Below, in pieces: positions 7,536 through 16,974 of a DNA stretch of 50,623 bases. The notes under the pieces are model-generated. The model searched no databases, was not told where the DNA came from, and saw only the letters and a list, made by a program, of their open reading frames with translations. The stretch's first letter is position 1; the number at the start of each line of letters is the position of its first letter. The translations under genes were made by a program, and so were the position numbers. Where the stretch lies: contig NZ_CALAGI010000051.1 of assembly GCF_937891315.1 (NCBI RefSeq), forward strand, positions 1 to 50,623. Direction: 5' to 3'. Source of the DNA: an uncultured Amaricoccus sp. GTDB taxonomy: Bacteria > Pseudomonadota > Alphaproteobacteria > Rhodobacterales > Rhodobacteraceae.

Positions 7536-8524
7536 TGACCGCGGCCGTCGCCTTCGAAGGCGTCACCCGCCACTTCGGCGATGTGCGCGCCGTCGATGGC
7601 GTGGATCTGGAGATCGCCGAGGGCGCCTTCTTCGCCATGCTCGGGCCTTCGGGCTCGGGCAAGACCACCTGCCTGCGGCTGATCTCGGGCTTCGAGACCC
7701 CGACCGCCGGCCATGTCCGCCTGTTCGGCGAGGCGGCGGAACACATCCCGCCCAACCGCCGCGGCGTCAACACCGTCTTCCAGGACTACGCGCTGTTCCC
7801 GCACCTGAACGTCCGCGACAATGTCGCCTACGGCCCGATGGTAAAGGGCGTCCCCAGATCCGAACGCCACGCGAGCGCCGAGGAAATGCTCGCCCTCGTC
7901 CGCCTCACCGGCTTCGGCGACCGAAAGCCCGCGCAGCTTTCCGGCGGGCAGCGCCAGCGCGTCGCCCTCGCCCGCGCGCTGGTCAACCGTCCCCGCGTCC
8001 TGCTGCTCGACGAACCGCTCGGCGCCCTCGACCTCAAGCTTCGCGAGGCGATGCAGGACGAATTGAAGGCCCTGCAATCCCGGCTCGGCATCACCTTCGT
8101 CTTCGTCACCCACGACCAGGGCGAGGCGCTGTCGATGGCCGACCGCGTCGCCGTCTTCAGCGCGGGAAAAATCGCCCAGGTCGGTACCCCGCGGGAGATC
8201 TACGACCGCCCGCGCACGCGCTTCGTCGCCGATTTCGTCGGGTCGGCCAATGTCCTGCCCCCGCCGCTCGCCGCCCGCTTCGGCGCGCCCGGCTGGGCCA
8301 GCCTCCGCCCGGAGGCGATCCGGCTGGCCGGCCCGGACGCCGCCGTGACCGGCACCGTCACCGCCACCCGTTACCTCGGGTCTGGCACCCGCGTCAGCGT
8401 CACCATCGACGGCGCCGAGGTCGCCCTGATCGCCCCGTCGGCGGCGGCGGTCCCCGCGCCCGGCGCCACGGTCGGCCTCGCATGGGACGGGGCCGCGCTG
8501 AACCCGCTGGAGGAGGCGGGGTGA
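7535..8524 (+). CDS. ydcT: Putrescine ABC transporter, ATP-binding protein
   Basis: A 329-aa ATPase that powers polyamine import. Walker A is GPSGSGKTT, the Q-loop is FQDYALFPH, the signature motif is LSGGQRQR, and Walker B is RVLLLDEPLGALD followed by the switch His in THDQGEA. A C-terminal TOBE-like domain begins near residue 250. Its ATG overlaps the TGA of the binding-protein gene by one base (TGATG), which fixes the start and suggests translational coupling. Confidence 0.95.
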   Translation: MTAAVAFEGVTRHFGDVRAVDGVDLEIAEGAFFAMLGPSGSGKTTCLRLISGFETPTAGHVRLFGEAAEHIPPNRRGVNTVFQDYALFPHLNVRDNVAYGPMVKGVPRSERHASAEEMLALVRLTGFGDRKPAQLSGGQRQRVALARALVNRPRVLLLDEPLGALDLKLREAMQDELKALQSRLGITFVFVTHDQGEALSMADRVAVFSAGKIAQVGTPREIYDRPRTRFVADFVGSANVLPPPLAARFGAPGWASLRPEAIRLAGPDAAVTGTVTATRYLGSGTRVSVTIDGAEVALIAPSAAAVPAPGATVGLAWDGAALNPLEEAG

Positions 8525-9423
8525 ACGCGCTCTCCGACCTCTTCTGGCGCCGTCCCGGCCTGCTGCTCGCGCTGCTGCTCGGCCCGCCGCTGCTCTGGCT
8601 CGGGATCGTCTATGTCGGCGCGCTGGTCGCGCTTCTCGCCCAGTCCTTCTTCTCGATCGACGAGTTTTCCGGCGTCGTCGACCGAACCCTGACCCTCAAG
8701 ACCTATGCCGAGCTGCTGCGTCCCGCGAATCTCGATATCATCATCCGCACCGTGACAATGGCCGCGGCCGTCACGCTCGCATCGATCGCCATCGCCTTCC
8801 CGATCGCCTATGTCGCCGCCCGTCACGCCCGCGGCCGCTGGAAGGCCGCCTTCTACCTCGCGGTGATGCTGCCGCTCTGGTCGAGCTACCTCGTGAAGAT
8901 CTACGCCTGGAAGATGATCCTGGCGAAGGAAGGCATCGTCTCCTGGGCCGCCACGCGCCTTCACCTCGGCTGGCTGCTCGACGGCCTGCTCGCCCTGCCG
9001 GTCCTTGGCGGTCCGTCGCTGTCGGTCAGTTATCTCGGCACCTTCCTCGTCTTCGTCTATGTCTGGCTGCCGTTCATGATCCTGCCGATGCAGGCGTCGC
9101 TCGAACGCGTGCCTTCGAACCTGCTCGAAGCCTCCGCCGACCTTGGCGCCGAGGCCCGCCAGACCTTCGCCCACGTCATCCTGCCGCTGGCGATCCCCGG
9201 CATCGTCGCCGGCTCGATCTTCACCTTCTCGCTGACGCTCGGCGACTACATCATCCCCCAGATCATCGGCAATTCCGCCGCCTATATCGGCATGGCGGTC
9301 TACCAGCAGCAGGGCACCGCCGGAAACATCCCCCTCGCCGCCGCCTTCGCCGTGGTGCCGATCGTCATCATGATGGCCTACCTCTGGTTTGCGAAACGGA
9401 TGGGGGCGTTCGATGCGCTCTAG
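8521..9423 (+). CDS. ydcU: Putrescine ABC transporter, permease 1
   Basis: A 300-aa inner-membrane permease of the PotB/YdcU type with about six transmembrane helices. The cytoplasmic coupling (EAA) loop is EASADLGAEARQTFAHVILP. GTG 8521 overlaps the ATPase stop codon as GTGA, a typical operon junction. It pairs with permease 2 to form the channel. Confidence 0.93.
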   Translation: MNALSDLFWRRPGLLLALLLGPPLLWLGIVYVGALVALLAQSFFSIDEFSGVVDRTLTLKTYAELLRPANLDIIIRTVTMAAAVTLASIAIAFPIAYVAARHARGRWKAAFYLAVMLPLWSSYLVKIYAWKMILAKEGIVSWAATRLHLGWLLDGLLALPVLGGPSLSVSYLGTFLVFVYVWLPFMILPMQASLERVPSNLLEASADLGAEARQTFAHVILPLAIPGIVAGSIFTFSLTLGDYIIPQIIGNSAAYIGMAVYQQQGTAGNIPLAAAFAVVPIVIMMAYLWFAKRMGAFDAL

Positions 9424-10195
9424 GCCACCTTTCGCACTCTCCGCCGCCGCCGGTCTCGTCTTTCTGCTCGCGCCGCTCGCGCTCATCTTCCTCTATGCCT
9501 TCACCACCGACGAGCGGAGCTACACCTTCCCGCCGCCTGGCCTGACGACGAAATGGTTCGCCGTCGCCTGGGGGCGGCAGGACGTGTGGAACGCGCTCGG
9601 CCTCTCGGTCCGGGTCGCCGCGCTCGCCACCGGCCTCGCGCTGATCCTCGGCACGCTCTGCGCCGCGGCCATGGTGCGCACCCGCTTCTTCGGGCGCGAG
9701 GCGATCTCGCTGCTGATGATCCTGCCGATCGCGCTGCCCGGCATCATCACCGGCATCTCGCTGCGCTCGGCCTTCTCGCTCATGGATATCCCGTTCTCGA
9801 CCTGGACCATCGTCCTTGGCCACGCGACCTTCTGCATCGTCGTCGTCTACAACAACGCGGTCGCGAGGCTCCGCCGGCTGTCCGGCTCGCTGGTGGAGGC
9901 ATCGGCCGATCTCGGCGCCAACGCCTTCCAGACGTTCCGCCATATCATCCTGCCGAACCTCGGCAGCGCGCTGCTCGCCGGCGGGATGCTCGCCTTCGCG
10001 CTCAGCTTCGACGAGGTGATCGTCACCACCTTCACCGCCGGCCAGCAGGCGACCCTGCCGATCTGGATGCTGGAGGAGCTGGTCCGCCCCCGCCAGCGAC
10101 CGGTAACGAATGTCGTGGCGATGATGGTCGTTCTCGTCACATTCCTGCCGATCCTCGCCGCCTATACCCTGACACGCGCGGACGAGGCGCGGTAA
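9413..10195 (+). CDS. ydcV: Putrescine ABC transporter, permease 2
   Basis: A 260-aa permease of the PotC/YdcV type. The EAA loop is EASADLGANAFQTFRHIILP and about six hydrophobic helices are visible. ATG 9413 gives MRSRPPF and an 11-base overlap with permease 1; a start at 9389 in the same frame would lengthen the overlap without benefit. Confidence 0.93.
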   Translation: MRSRPPFALSAAAGLVFLLAPLALIFLYAFTTDERSYTFPPPGLTTKWFAVAWGRQDVWNALGLSVRVAALATGLALILGTLCAAAMVRTRFFGREAISLLMILPIALPGIITGISLRSAFSLMDIPFSTWTIVLGHATFCIVVVYNNAVARLRRLSGSLVEASADLGANAFQTFRHIILPNLGSALLAGGMLAFALSFDEVIVTTFTAGQQATLPIWMLEELVRPRQRPVTNVVAMMVVLVTFLPILAAYTLTRADEAR

Positions 10196-10222
10196 GACAG
10201 CCCACGGGCAAGGGAGACCGAG

Positions 10223-11650
10223 ATGCAGACCGAGATGCTGATAGGGGGGGCGCTGGTCGCCGGTGCGAACCCGCCCGAGACCGTGTTGAACCCCCGCACC
10301 GGAGCGGCGATCGCCGAAGTGCCCGAGGCCACCGAGGCACAGGTCGCCGCCGCCGTCGCCGCCGCGACCGGCGCCTTCGGCGCCTGGTCCCGCTCCACCC
10401 CGGCGGAACGCTCAGGCATCCTCTACAGGATCGCCGACCGGATCGAGGCCGAGGCCGACGGCTTCGCCGCGCTCGAGGCACTGAATTGCGGCAAACCGAT
10501 CAATGCCATGCGGAACGATGAAATCCCCGCCATCGCCGATTGCTGGCGCTTCTTCGCGGCCGCTGTCCGCTGCCAGCACGGTCCGGTAGCCGGCGAATAT
10601 CTCGCCGGTCACACTTCGATGATCCGCCGCGACCCGGTCGGCGTCGTCGCCTCGGTCGCGCCCTGGAACTACCCGCTGATGATGATGGCCTGGAAGCTCG
10701 CGCCCGCCCTCGCCGGCGGCAACACCATCGTCTTCAAACCCTCCGAACAGACGCCGCTGACCGCGCTGAAATTCGCCACGATCCTCGCCGAGGAGCTGCC
10801 GCCCGGCGTCGTCAACATCGTGACCGGCCGCGGCGCCAGCGTCGGCGGCGCCCTCGTCACCCACCCCGGTATCGACATGATCTCGCTGACCGGCGATATC
10901 GGCACGGGCAAGCGGATGCTCGAAGCCGCCGCCACCAGCGTCAAGCGCACCCATCTCGAACTTGGCGGCAAGGCCCCGGTCATCGTCTTCGACGACGCCG
11001 ACCTCGACGCGGTGGTCGAGGGGTTGCGCGCCTTCAGCTTCTACAATTCCGGCCAGGACTGCACCGCCGCCAGCCGGATCTATGCCTCGGACGGCATCTA
11101 CGACCGCCTCGTCGCCGATCTCTCCGCCGCCGCCGCCGGCATCACCCTCGACGCCGCCGACGATACCACCAACGAGATCGGCCCGCTGATCAGCGCCCGC
11201 CAGCGCGACCGCGTCGCCGGCTTTGTCGATCGCGCCCGCGCGCTGCCCCATGTCGAGGTCATCACCGGCGGCGCGCCCGGCGCCAACGGCTTCTACTATG
11301 CCCCCACGGTCGTCGCCGGCGCCCTGCAGGATGACGAGATCGTCCGCCGCGAGGTCTTCGGCCCCGTCGTCTCCGTCACCCGCTTTTCCGACGTGGATCA
11401 AGCCGTCGCCTGGGCCAATGACAGCGACTACGGCCTCGCCTCCTCCGTCTGGACCCGCGACGTCGGTCGCGCCATGGCCACCGCCTCCCGCCTCCGCTAC
11501 GGCTGCACCTGGGTGAACACCCACTTCATGCTGGTGAACGAAATGCCCCACGGCGGCCTGAAACAGTCCGGCTACGGCAAGGATCTGTCCGCCTACGCGC
11601 TGGAGGACTACACCATCCCCCGCCACGTGATGATCAAGCACGACCGGTAG
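10223..11650 (+). CDS. patD: Gamma-aminobutyraldehyde dehydrogenase
   Basis: Oxidises 4-aminobutanal, made from putrescine by transamination or oxidation, to GABA using NAD. The 475-aa protein has the aldehyde dehydrogenase fold: PWNYPLMM near the cofactor site, the general base Glu246 (LELGGKAP) and the catalytic Cys280 (SGQDCTAAS). It starts 27 bases after the permease stop, with a clear AGGGAGA site. Length and gene order match E. coli patD (474 aa), which follows ydcSTUV. A betaine-aldehyde specificity cannot be excluded from motifs alone. No putrescine aminotransferase gene is in the window. Confidence 0.88.
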   Translation: MQTEMLIGGALVAGANPPETVLNPRTGAAIAEVPEATEAQVAAAVAAATGAFGAWSRSTPAERSGILYRIADRIEAEADGFAALEALNCGKPINAMRNDEIPAIADCWRFFAAAVRCQHGPVAGEYLAGHTSMIRRDPVGVVASVAPWNYPLMMMAWKLAPALAGGNTIVFKPSEQTPLTALKFATILAEELPPGVVNIVTGRGASVGGALVTHPGIDMISLTGDIGTGKRMLEAAATSVKRTHLELGGKAPVIVFDDADLDAVVEGLRAFSFYNSGQDCTAASRIYASDGIYDRLVADLSAAAAGITLDAADDTTNEIGPLISARQRDRVAGFVDRARALPHVEVITGGAPGANGFYYAPTVVAGALQDDEIVRREVFGPVVSVTRFSDVDQAVAWANDSDYGLASSVWTRDVGRAMATASRLRYGCTWVNTHFMLVNEMPHGGLKQSGYGKDLSAYALEDYTIPRHVMIKHDR

Positions 11651-11670
11651 CGTCGCCTGGCAGGCTTCCG

Positions 11671-11710
11671 GAGCGGACGGCCCGGTTCCACCGGAACGGG
11701 GCTTCCGCTC
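11671..11710. terminator. Bidirectional hairpin between convergent genes
   Basis: GAGCGGA...GGTTCC pairs with GGAACG...TCCGCTC around an ACC loop, leaving one bulge. It fills the gap between patD (plus) and the exonuclease gene (minus), and the stem base touches the minus-strand stop codon. The stem sequence (GGAGCGGACG at one end, CTCTAG at the other) resembles the hairpin of the dispersed repeat, without its core. Confidence 0.65.
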
Positions 11711-13833
11711 TAGTAGCGCAGGCTGGCGTAGTAGGTCGTGCGCGAGGCTTCGCGGGCCTGGCCGAACGTTTCGATGCCGTGCTCGCGCAGCAGCGGCATC
11801 AGGCCGAGGAACACTTCGGCCGTGGCGCGGGCGTCGCCGAGGGCGTTGTGACGGCCGGAGACGGTGACGCCGAGGCGGCCGGCGATCACGTCGAGCCCGT
11901 GCGAGGTCTCGTTCGGCCAGGCGAGACTCGCAAGCAACAAAGTGTCGAGCAGCGGCTGGTCGAAACGCACGCCGGTCTCCGCCTCCTTCAGCGCGAAGAA
12001 CCGCATGTCGAAGGCGACGTTGTGCCCGACGAGCACCGTGTCGCTGGCGAAGGCGTGGAAGGCCGGCAGCGCCTCGGCGATCGTCGGCTGGCCGCGCACC
12101 ATCGCCTGGGTGATGCCGTGGATCGCGACCCCCGCCTCCGGTACGTGGCGCCGGGGATCGACCAGCGTGTCGAAGGCCTCGCCGGACAGGAGCTTGCCGT
12201 TCAGCACCCGGAGGGCGCCGATCTGGATGATCTCGTCGCCGCCTTTCGGGTCGAGCCCCGTGGTCTCGGTGTCGAACACGGTGCAGGCGAGCGAGGCGAG
12301 CGGCCGGTCATCGAGCGCGCGGCTCTCGGCGCTCGCGGCGAACAGGTCGAAGTCGTAATATTCCGGCCGGTTCGCCGCCGCCTCGCGCGACTCCTCCGCC
12401 TCGGCGAGTGGCAGCAGGAAGCGGAAGAACGCTCGCCCGCCGGTGCGATCCTGTTCGAGCCAGAGCTCGCCACCGTGCCGCTCGACCACGTCGCGCACCG
12501 TCAGCGCGGCGTCGGGACTCATCGGTTCCGACTGCCAGCGGCGGAGGGCCTCGACTTCGACGCCGTCGCCGTCCCAGGCGAGATCGAGATGGCCGCGCCC
12601 GCCGGCCGGTGCCAGCCGCAGCAGGGCCGGGGCGGGGGCGAGCCGTCCGGCGAGGAAGGCGAGCGCCTGGATCAGCGCGAAGCCATCGACATTGAGCCAG
12701 AGTTCGGCATCGACCGCGCCGATCACCGCCGGCCGTCCGGTCTCGGCCTCGATCCGGCGCGCGGCGGCGGCGAGCAGGTCGGCGCCGCGCATCTCCTGCA
12801 GCGGCCAGCGCGCGCGGCCGTCGGCCGCGGCCTCGCCTGCCAGCCGGTCGAGCCTCGCGCTCATCGCGGTGACCTCGGCGCGCACGATACCTTGGAAACC
12901 CTCGCGCTCGGCCGGTTCGAGGTCGGGATAGTCGAGCATGTCGAGCGCCGCCTGCACGGACGCGACCGAGGCCCGGCTCGCTTCGGTCAGTTCGAGCATT
13001 CGCCGGTCGAGCCGCGCCTGCTCCTCCTGCTCCAGCGTGATGTCGTCGAGCAGCAGTACATAGCCGCTGAGCGCGTGCGCTTCGCCGGAGCGCACCGGGG
13101 CGAGCAAGACGCGCAAGAGATGCCCGGCCGGCGTCGCGGTGACAAAGCGCGCCGAGGCGGAGGTCTCGCCGCCGGCCAGCCGCCGCTCGACCGTCTCCAG
13201 CGCATGCGCGATCTGGCCGGTATCGACCAGCCCGTGGATCGCGCGGCCAAGGCCGATCAGCTCGGCCCCGCGCGACGCGCCGGGCGCGCGCGACACCGCC
13301 CGCGACAGGGCGGTTGCCCGGTCGTTGTAGAGCAGGATCCGCCCTTCGAGATTGCAGACGACGACGCTCTGGCGAAGCTCGGCCATCAGCGCGGCGAGCT
13401 GGTCGCGTTGCTGGGCCACCCGGTCGCTCGCGGTACTGATCTGCTCGGCGATGGTGGCATTGAGTTCGCGGCGCCGTCCGGCGAGGCCGTTGATCGCGGT
13501 GGCCAGCACCCGCATCGGCGCCGCGCCCTCGGGGATGATGTCGGGCGCCGAGCCCGCGCCGATCATCGTCCGCGTCGTGTCCGTCATCCGCGCCGCCGTG
13601 CCCGCCCAGGTGGCGTGGAGCCGCGCCCCGACCCAGGCGGCGAGCGCCGCGCCGGCGGCCCACCAGGCGGCGACGAGCACGCCGTGGCTGGCGACGAGTG
13701 GCTCGACGGCCGCGTCCACCGCCGCGCGCTCCGCCGGGGGGAGCGTCAGCCGAAGGCCGGCGAGCCCGAGCGCCAGCCAGATACCGACCGCGATGCCCGG
13801 CCCGGCGAGGGCGAGGAAGCGGCCGCGGGTCAC
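11710..13833 (-). CDS. Membrane sensor-like protein fused to DEDDh 3'-5' exonuclease
   Basis: A 707-aa fusion. Residues 1-70 hold two hydrophobic segments, followed by a HAMP/coiled-coil-like stretch and a PAS-like domain (MAELRQSVVVCNLEGRILLY). A histidine-kinase-like region comes next, but its H-box (LTEASRASVASVQAALDML) has no histidine and the ATP lid is poor, so it looks catalytically dead. From about residue 515 a DnaQ-type exonuclease follows: Asp521 and Glu523 in FDTETTGLD, Asp in HNVAFDMRF, and His/Asp in HNALGDARAT, so the DEDDh set is intact. It is the last gene of the acetate-type cluster, 28 bases after the response regulator. Why a nuclease belongs to this cluster is unclear. 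Confidence 0.88.
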   Translation of the reverse strand: MTRGRFLALAGPGIAVGIWLALGLAGLRLTLPPAERAAVDAAVEPLVASHGVLVAAWWAAGAALAAWVGARLHATWAGTAARMTDTTRTMIGAGSAPDIIPEGAAPMRVLATAINGLAGRRRELNATIAEQISTASDRVAQQRDQLAALMAELRQSVVVCNLEGRILLYNDRATALSRAVSRAPGASRGAELIGLGRAIHGLVDTGQIAHALETVERRLAGGETSASARFVTATPAGHLLRVLLAPVRSGEAHALSGYVLLLDDITLEQEEQARLDRRMLELTEASRASVASVQAALDMLDYPDLEPAEREGFQGIVRAEVTAMSARLDRLAGEAAADGRARWPLQEMRGADLLAAAARRIEAETGRPAVIGAVDAELWLNVDGFALIQALAFLAGRLAPAPALLRLAPAGGRGHLDLAWDGDGVEVEALRRWQSEPMSPDAALTVRDVVERHGGELWLEQDRTGGRAFFRFLLPLAEAEESREAAANRPEYYDFDLFAASAESRALDDRPLASLACTVFDTETTGLDPKGGDEIIQIGALRVLNGKLLSGEAFDTLVDPRRHVPEAGVAIHGITQAMVRGQPTIAEALPAFHAFASDTVLVGHNVAFDMRFFALKEAETGVRFDQPLLDTLLLASLAWPNETSHGLDVIAGRLGVTVSGRHNALGDARATAEVFLGLMPLLREHGIETFGQAREASRTTYYASLRY

Positions 13834-13861
13834 GACGCCGCCCGGCGTTGGCGAGAGTGCT

Positions 13862-14224
13862 TCACCCCAGCATCTCCCGAACCTTTTGCACGAGATCGCG
13901 GGTCGAGAAGGGCTTGGTCATATAGGCGTCCGCCCCGGCGCCGACGCCGCGCGCCACGTCGGTTTCCCGTCCCTTCGCCGTCAGCATCAGGATCGTCGTG
14001 CCGCGCAGGGCGGCGTCGGCCCGCACCGCCTCGCAGACGTCGAAGCCGGTCATCCCCGGCATCATCGCATCGAGCAGCACGAGGTCCGGCCGCTCGCCGC
14101 GGATCGCGGCCAGCGCGGCGACCCCGTCCCGGGCGACCAGCACCTCGTACCCCTCGCGCTTCATCATGAACTCGAGACTGACGACGATGTTCGCTTCGTC
14201 GTCAGCGATCAGCACCTTGGCCAT
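13862..14224 (-). CDS. Single-domain CheY-like response regulator
   Basis: A 120-aa receiver domain with all key residues: Asp8 and Asp9 (acidic pocket), phosphoacceptor Asp52 (LVLLDAMMPG), Thr82 (MLTAKG) and Lys104 (MTKPF). There is no output domain, so it must act by protein contact or phosphotransfer. Its start overlaps the 3' end of the symporter-kinase gene by 23 bases, marking that kinase as the likely partner. In the CrbS/CrbR acetate system of gamma-proteobacteria the partner regulator is a DNA-binding protein, so this arrangement differs. Confidence 0.93.
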   Translation of the reverse strand: MAKVLIADDEANIVVSLEFMMKREGYEVLVARDGVAALAAIRGERPDLVLLDAMMPGMTGFDVCEAVRADAALRGTTILMLTAKGRETDVARGVGAGADAYMTKPFSTRDLVQKVREMLG

Positions 14225-16937
14225 CGACCTCTCCTCCCGGCTGGAGCGGCAGTCTGAACGCGAAGCACGCGCCGCCGCCCGATTCTGATTCCAGCCACAT
14301 TTCGCCGCCCAGATGTTCCACGATCTGGCGGCTGATCGGAAGCCCGAGTCCGGTCCCGGCGGGCCTGGTCAGCGAGTCGCCCCCCTGACGGAACTTCTCG
14401 AAAATTCCGGCCTGGTCCGCGGCTGGCACCCCTGGCCCGTTGTCCCGCACCGCGACCTTGAGCGCGTCCGCCTCCACGTCCAGCGACACATCCACCCGGC
14501 CCGCCCCCTCGGGCACGAACTTCGCCGCGTTCGAGAGGAGGTTCACCATGACCTGGGTCAGCCGGTCAGGATCGGCCTGGACGAGCGGCGCTGTGTCGGG
14601 CAGCGCGGTCACAACCACCGCGCCCCGCGAACGGAAGAGCTCGGATGTCGATTTCACCGCCGCGAGGATCAGCGCCCGCGGGTCGACCGCCTCGCTGTGC
14701 CACTCGGCCATGCCCGACTCGATCTTCGCCATGTCGAGCACTTGGTTCACGAGCCGCCCAAGGCGCTCGCTCTCGCCGACGATGATGCCGAGGAACTCCT
14801 CGCGTTGCTCCTCCTCCATGTCTGGCGTGTCGCGCATCAGCTCGGACAGGGCGCGGATCGAGGTGAGGGGCGTGCGAAGTTCGTGGGTGACCGAGGACAT
14901 GAAGTCGTCCTTCATCTCGTCGAGGCTTTTCAGCGCCTCGTTCGCCGCTCGAAGTTCGGTCGAGGTCTCCTCCAGCGCCCTCGCATAGGTGCGCAACTGG
15001 CTCGCTTCGTCGAGGATCTCGATCACGTCCTCGACGCCGAGCCGTTCCTCCTGCGCCACCGAGGCGACCATCACCCGGGCCGAGGCGCTGCCGATCGCGC
15101 CGGCGAGATGTCGCTCCACCTGATCGACGAGGCGCGCGTCCGCGAGGCCGCGCGCCATCGCGCTGGCCCCGCCCTCCCGCGCATGCTCCTCGAAGACCGC
15201 GCCTGCCCGCGATTCTCCCAGGAGGCGGTTTGCGAGGTTTCGCAGGTCGTCGAGCCGCGCGCGGCCGCGCCAGAATACCGGCGCCTCGGCCCCGCCGCGG
15301 TCGAAGACATCGACGAAGAGCAGGGCCTGGCTCGCCTCCCGCCCCGAAGGCTCGCGCCAGAGCGACAGGCCGACATAGAGGCAGAGATTGATCGAGAGGC
15401 TCCAGAACAGGGCATGGGTCAGCGGATCGAGTCCGGTCAGCCCGAACAGGCTCTCCGGTGCGAGCGCTGTGATGCCGAACGGGCCCGCGGTCATGAAGCT
15501 CGCGTCGATCCAGCCCGATTTCGCCAGCGACGGCAGCATCAGCGTCCAGATCCAGACCGCGAAGCCGCCGACCAGTCCGCCCGCCGCGCCGGCATGGGTG
15601 CCGCCGCGCCAGTAGATGCCGCCGAAGAGCGCGGGCGCGAACTGTGCCACCGCCGCGAAGCTGATGAGCCCGATCGAGACCAGCGCGTAGGCGTCTCCGG
15701 CGATCTGGAAATAGAGATAACCGAGCAGCAGCACGCCGAGGATCGCCGCGCGGCGGATGCCGAGCAGCAGCCGCGTGAGATCACCCCCGGCCCGCGCGCC
15801 GAACCCCGGCAGGCGCAGCAACGCCGGCATCACGAGGTCGTTGCAGACCATGGTCGAGACGGCGACGGTCTCGACGATCAACATCCCCGTCGCGGCGGAC
15901 AGGCCCCCGATATAGGCGAAGAGCGCGAGGGTCGTGGCGCCCTGCGACAGCGGCAACGACAGGACGAAGGTCTCGGGATCGCTCGCCGGCCCGAGCAGGA
16001 GCAAACCGCCGATGGCGAGCGGGAGAACGAAGACATTGATCGCCAGGAGATACGCCGGGAACAGCCACGCGGCCCGTCTCAGGTGCCGCTCGTCCACGCA
16101 TTCCACCACCAGCAGCTGGAACTGGCGCGGCAGCAGCAGCACCGACAGGGCCGCGACGAGGATCAGCGCGAACCAGTCGGCATAGCCGAAGGTACTCGCC
16201 CCCTTCGCCCCGCCGAGGTGGAGGAGCCCCGCGAGATCCGGCACCGCCGAGGCGCGCGCCCAGATGTCGCCCATCCCATCGAACAGGCCCCAGGTGACGA
16301 AGCCGCCGACGGCGAGGAAGGCGGCGAGCTTCACCACCGATTCCGCGGCGATCGCCGCGACCATTCCCTCGTGTCGCTCGGCGCTGTCGAGATGGCGGGT
16401 GCCGAAGAGGATGGTGAAGGCGGCCAGCGCCAGTGCTACGAGCAGTGCCCCGTCGCGCCACCAGACCGGATCGGCCAGGCCCGCCCCCGGCCCGTCGGTC
16501 AGCAGATGATAGGCCGAGGAGACGGCCTTCAACTGCAGCGCGATATAGGGCAAGATGCCGACCACGGTGATCAGGGTGACCAGCGCGGCGAGGCCCGGGC
16601 TCTTGCCGTAGCGGCTGGCGATGAAGTCGGCGATCGAGGTGATCCGGTACTCGCGTGCGATTCGGATCATCTTCCGCACAACCAGCCAGGCGAGGACCAT
16701 TGCTAGGGTCGGCCCGAGATAGATCGGCAGGAACCAGATGCCGCCGGTCGCCGCGCGGCCCACGCTGCCGAAATAGGTCCAGGCGGTGCAATAGGCGCCG
16801 AGCGACAGGGCATAGACCCAAGGGCCGCCGATCACCGACCGCCCGGCCGCGGCGCGTCGGTCGGCGAAAGCGGCGATGGCGAAGAGCAGCGCGAGATAGC
16901 CGGCGGAGACGGCCAGAACGACCGGCGCGGCGATCAT
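14202..16937 (-). CDS. Sodium/solute symporter-histidine kinase hybrid (CrbS/CbrA-like)
   Basis: A 911-aa inner-membrane sensor. Residues 1-500 are an SLC5-type sodium:solute symporter with about 13 transmembrane segments (YALSLGAYCTAWTYFGSVGR near the N-terminus). A linker of about 140 residues follows, then the HisKA domain with phosphoacceptor His685 (SSVTHELRTPL) and a HATPase domain (LLSNAAKFVPEGAG; DNGPGVP; GTGLGLPI). Family members couple solute sensing or transport to phosphorelay; CrbS controls acetate use. The actP-yjcH genes nearby make acetate or another short carboxylate the likely ligand. The start at 16937 is 37 bases after the preceding small gene. Confidence 0.93.
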   Translation of the reverse strand: MIAAPVVLAVSAGYLALLFAIAAFADRRAAAGRSVIGGPWVYALSLGAYCTAWTYFGSVGRAATGGIWFLPIYLGPTLAMVLAWLVVRKMIRIAREYRITSIADFIASRYGKSPGLAALVTLITVVGILPYIALQLKAVSSAYHLLTDGPGAGLADPVWWRDGALLVALALAAFTILFGTRHLDSAERHEGMVAAIAAESVVKLAAFLAVGGFVTWGLFDGMGDIWARASAVPDLAGLLHLGGAKGASTFGYADWFALILVAALSVLLLPRQFQLLVVECVDERHLRRAAWLFPAYLLAINVFVLPLAIGGLLLLGPASDPETFVLSLPLSQGATTLALFAYIGGLSAATGMLIVETVAVSTMVCNDLVMPALLRLPGFGARAGGDLTRLLLGIRRAAILGVLLLGYLYFQIAGDAYALVSIGLISFAAVAQFAPALFGGIYWRGGTHAGAAGGLVGGFAVWIWTLMLPSLAKSGWIDASFMTAGPFGITALAPESLFGLTGLDPLTHALFWSLSINLCLYVGLSLWREPSGREASQALLFVDVFDRGGAEAPVFWRGRARLDDLRNLANRLLGESRAGAVFEEHAREGGASAMARGLADARLVDQVERHLAGAIGSASARVMVASVAQEERLGVEDVIEILDEASQLRTYARALEETSTELRAANEALKSLDEMKDDFMSSVTHELRTPLTSIRALSELMRDTPDMEEEQREEFLGIIVGESERLGRLVNQVLDMAKIESGMAEWHSEAVDPRALILAAVKSTSELFRSRGAVVVTALPDTAPLVQADPDRLTQVMVNLLSNAAKFVPEGAGRVDVSLDVEADALKVAVRDNGPGVPAADQAGIFEKFRQGGDSLTRPAGTGLGLPISRQIVEHLGGEMWLESESGGGACFAFRLPLQPGGEVDGQGADR

Positions 16938-16974
16938 CGTGTGACCCCTTGGCGGCGCCGCGGGCGGGCGGGGG

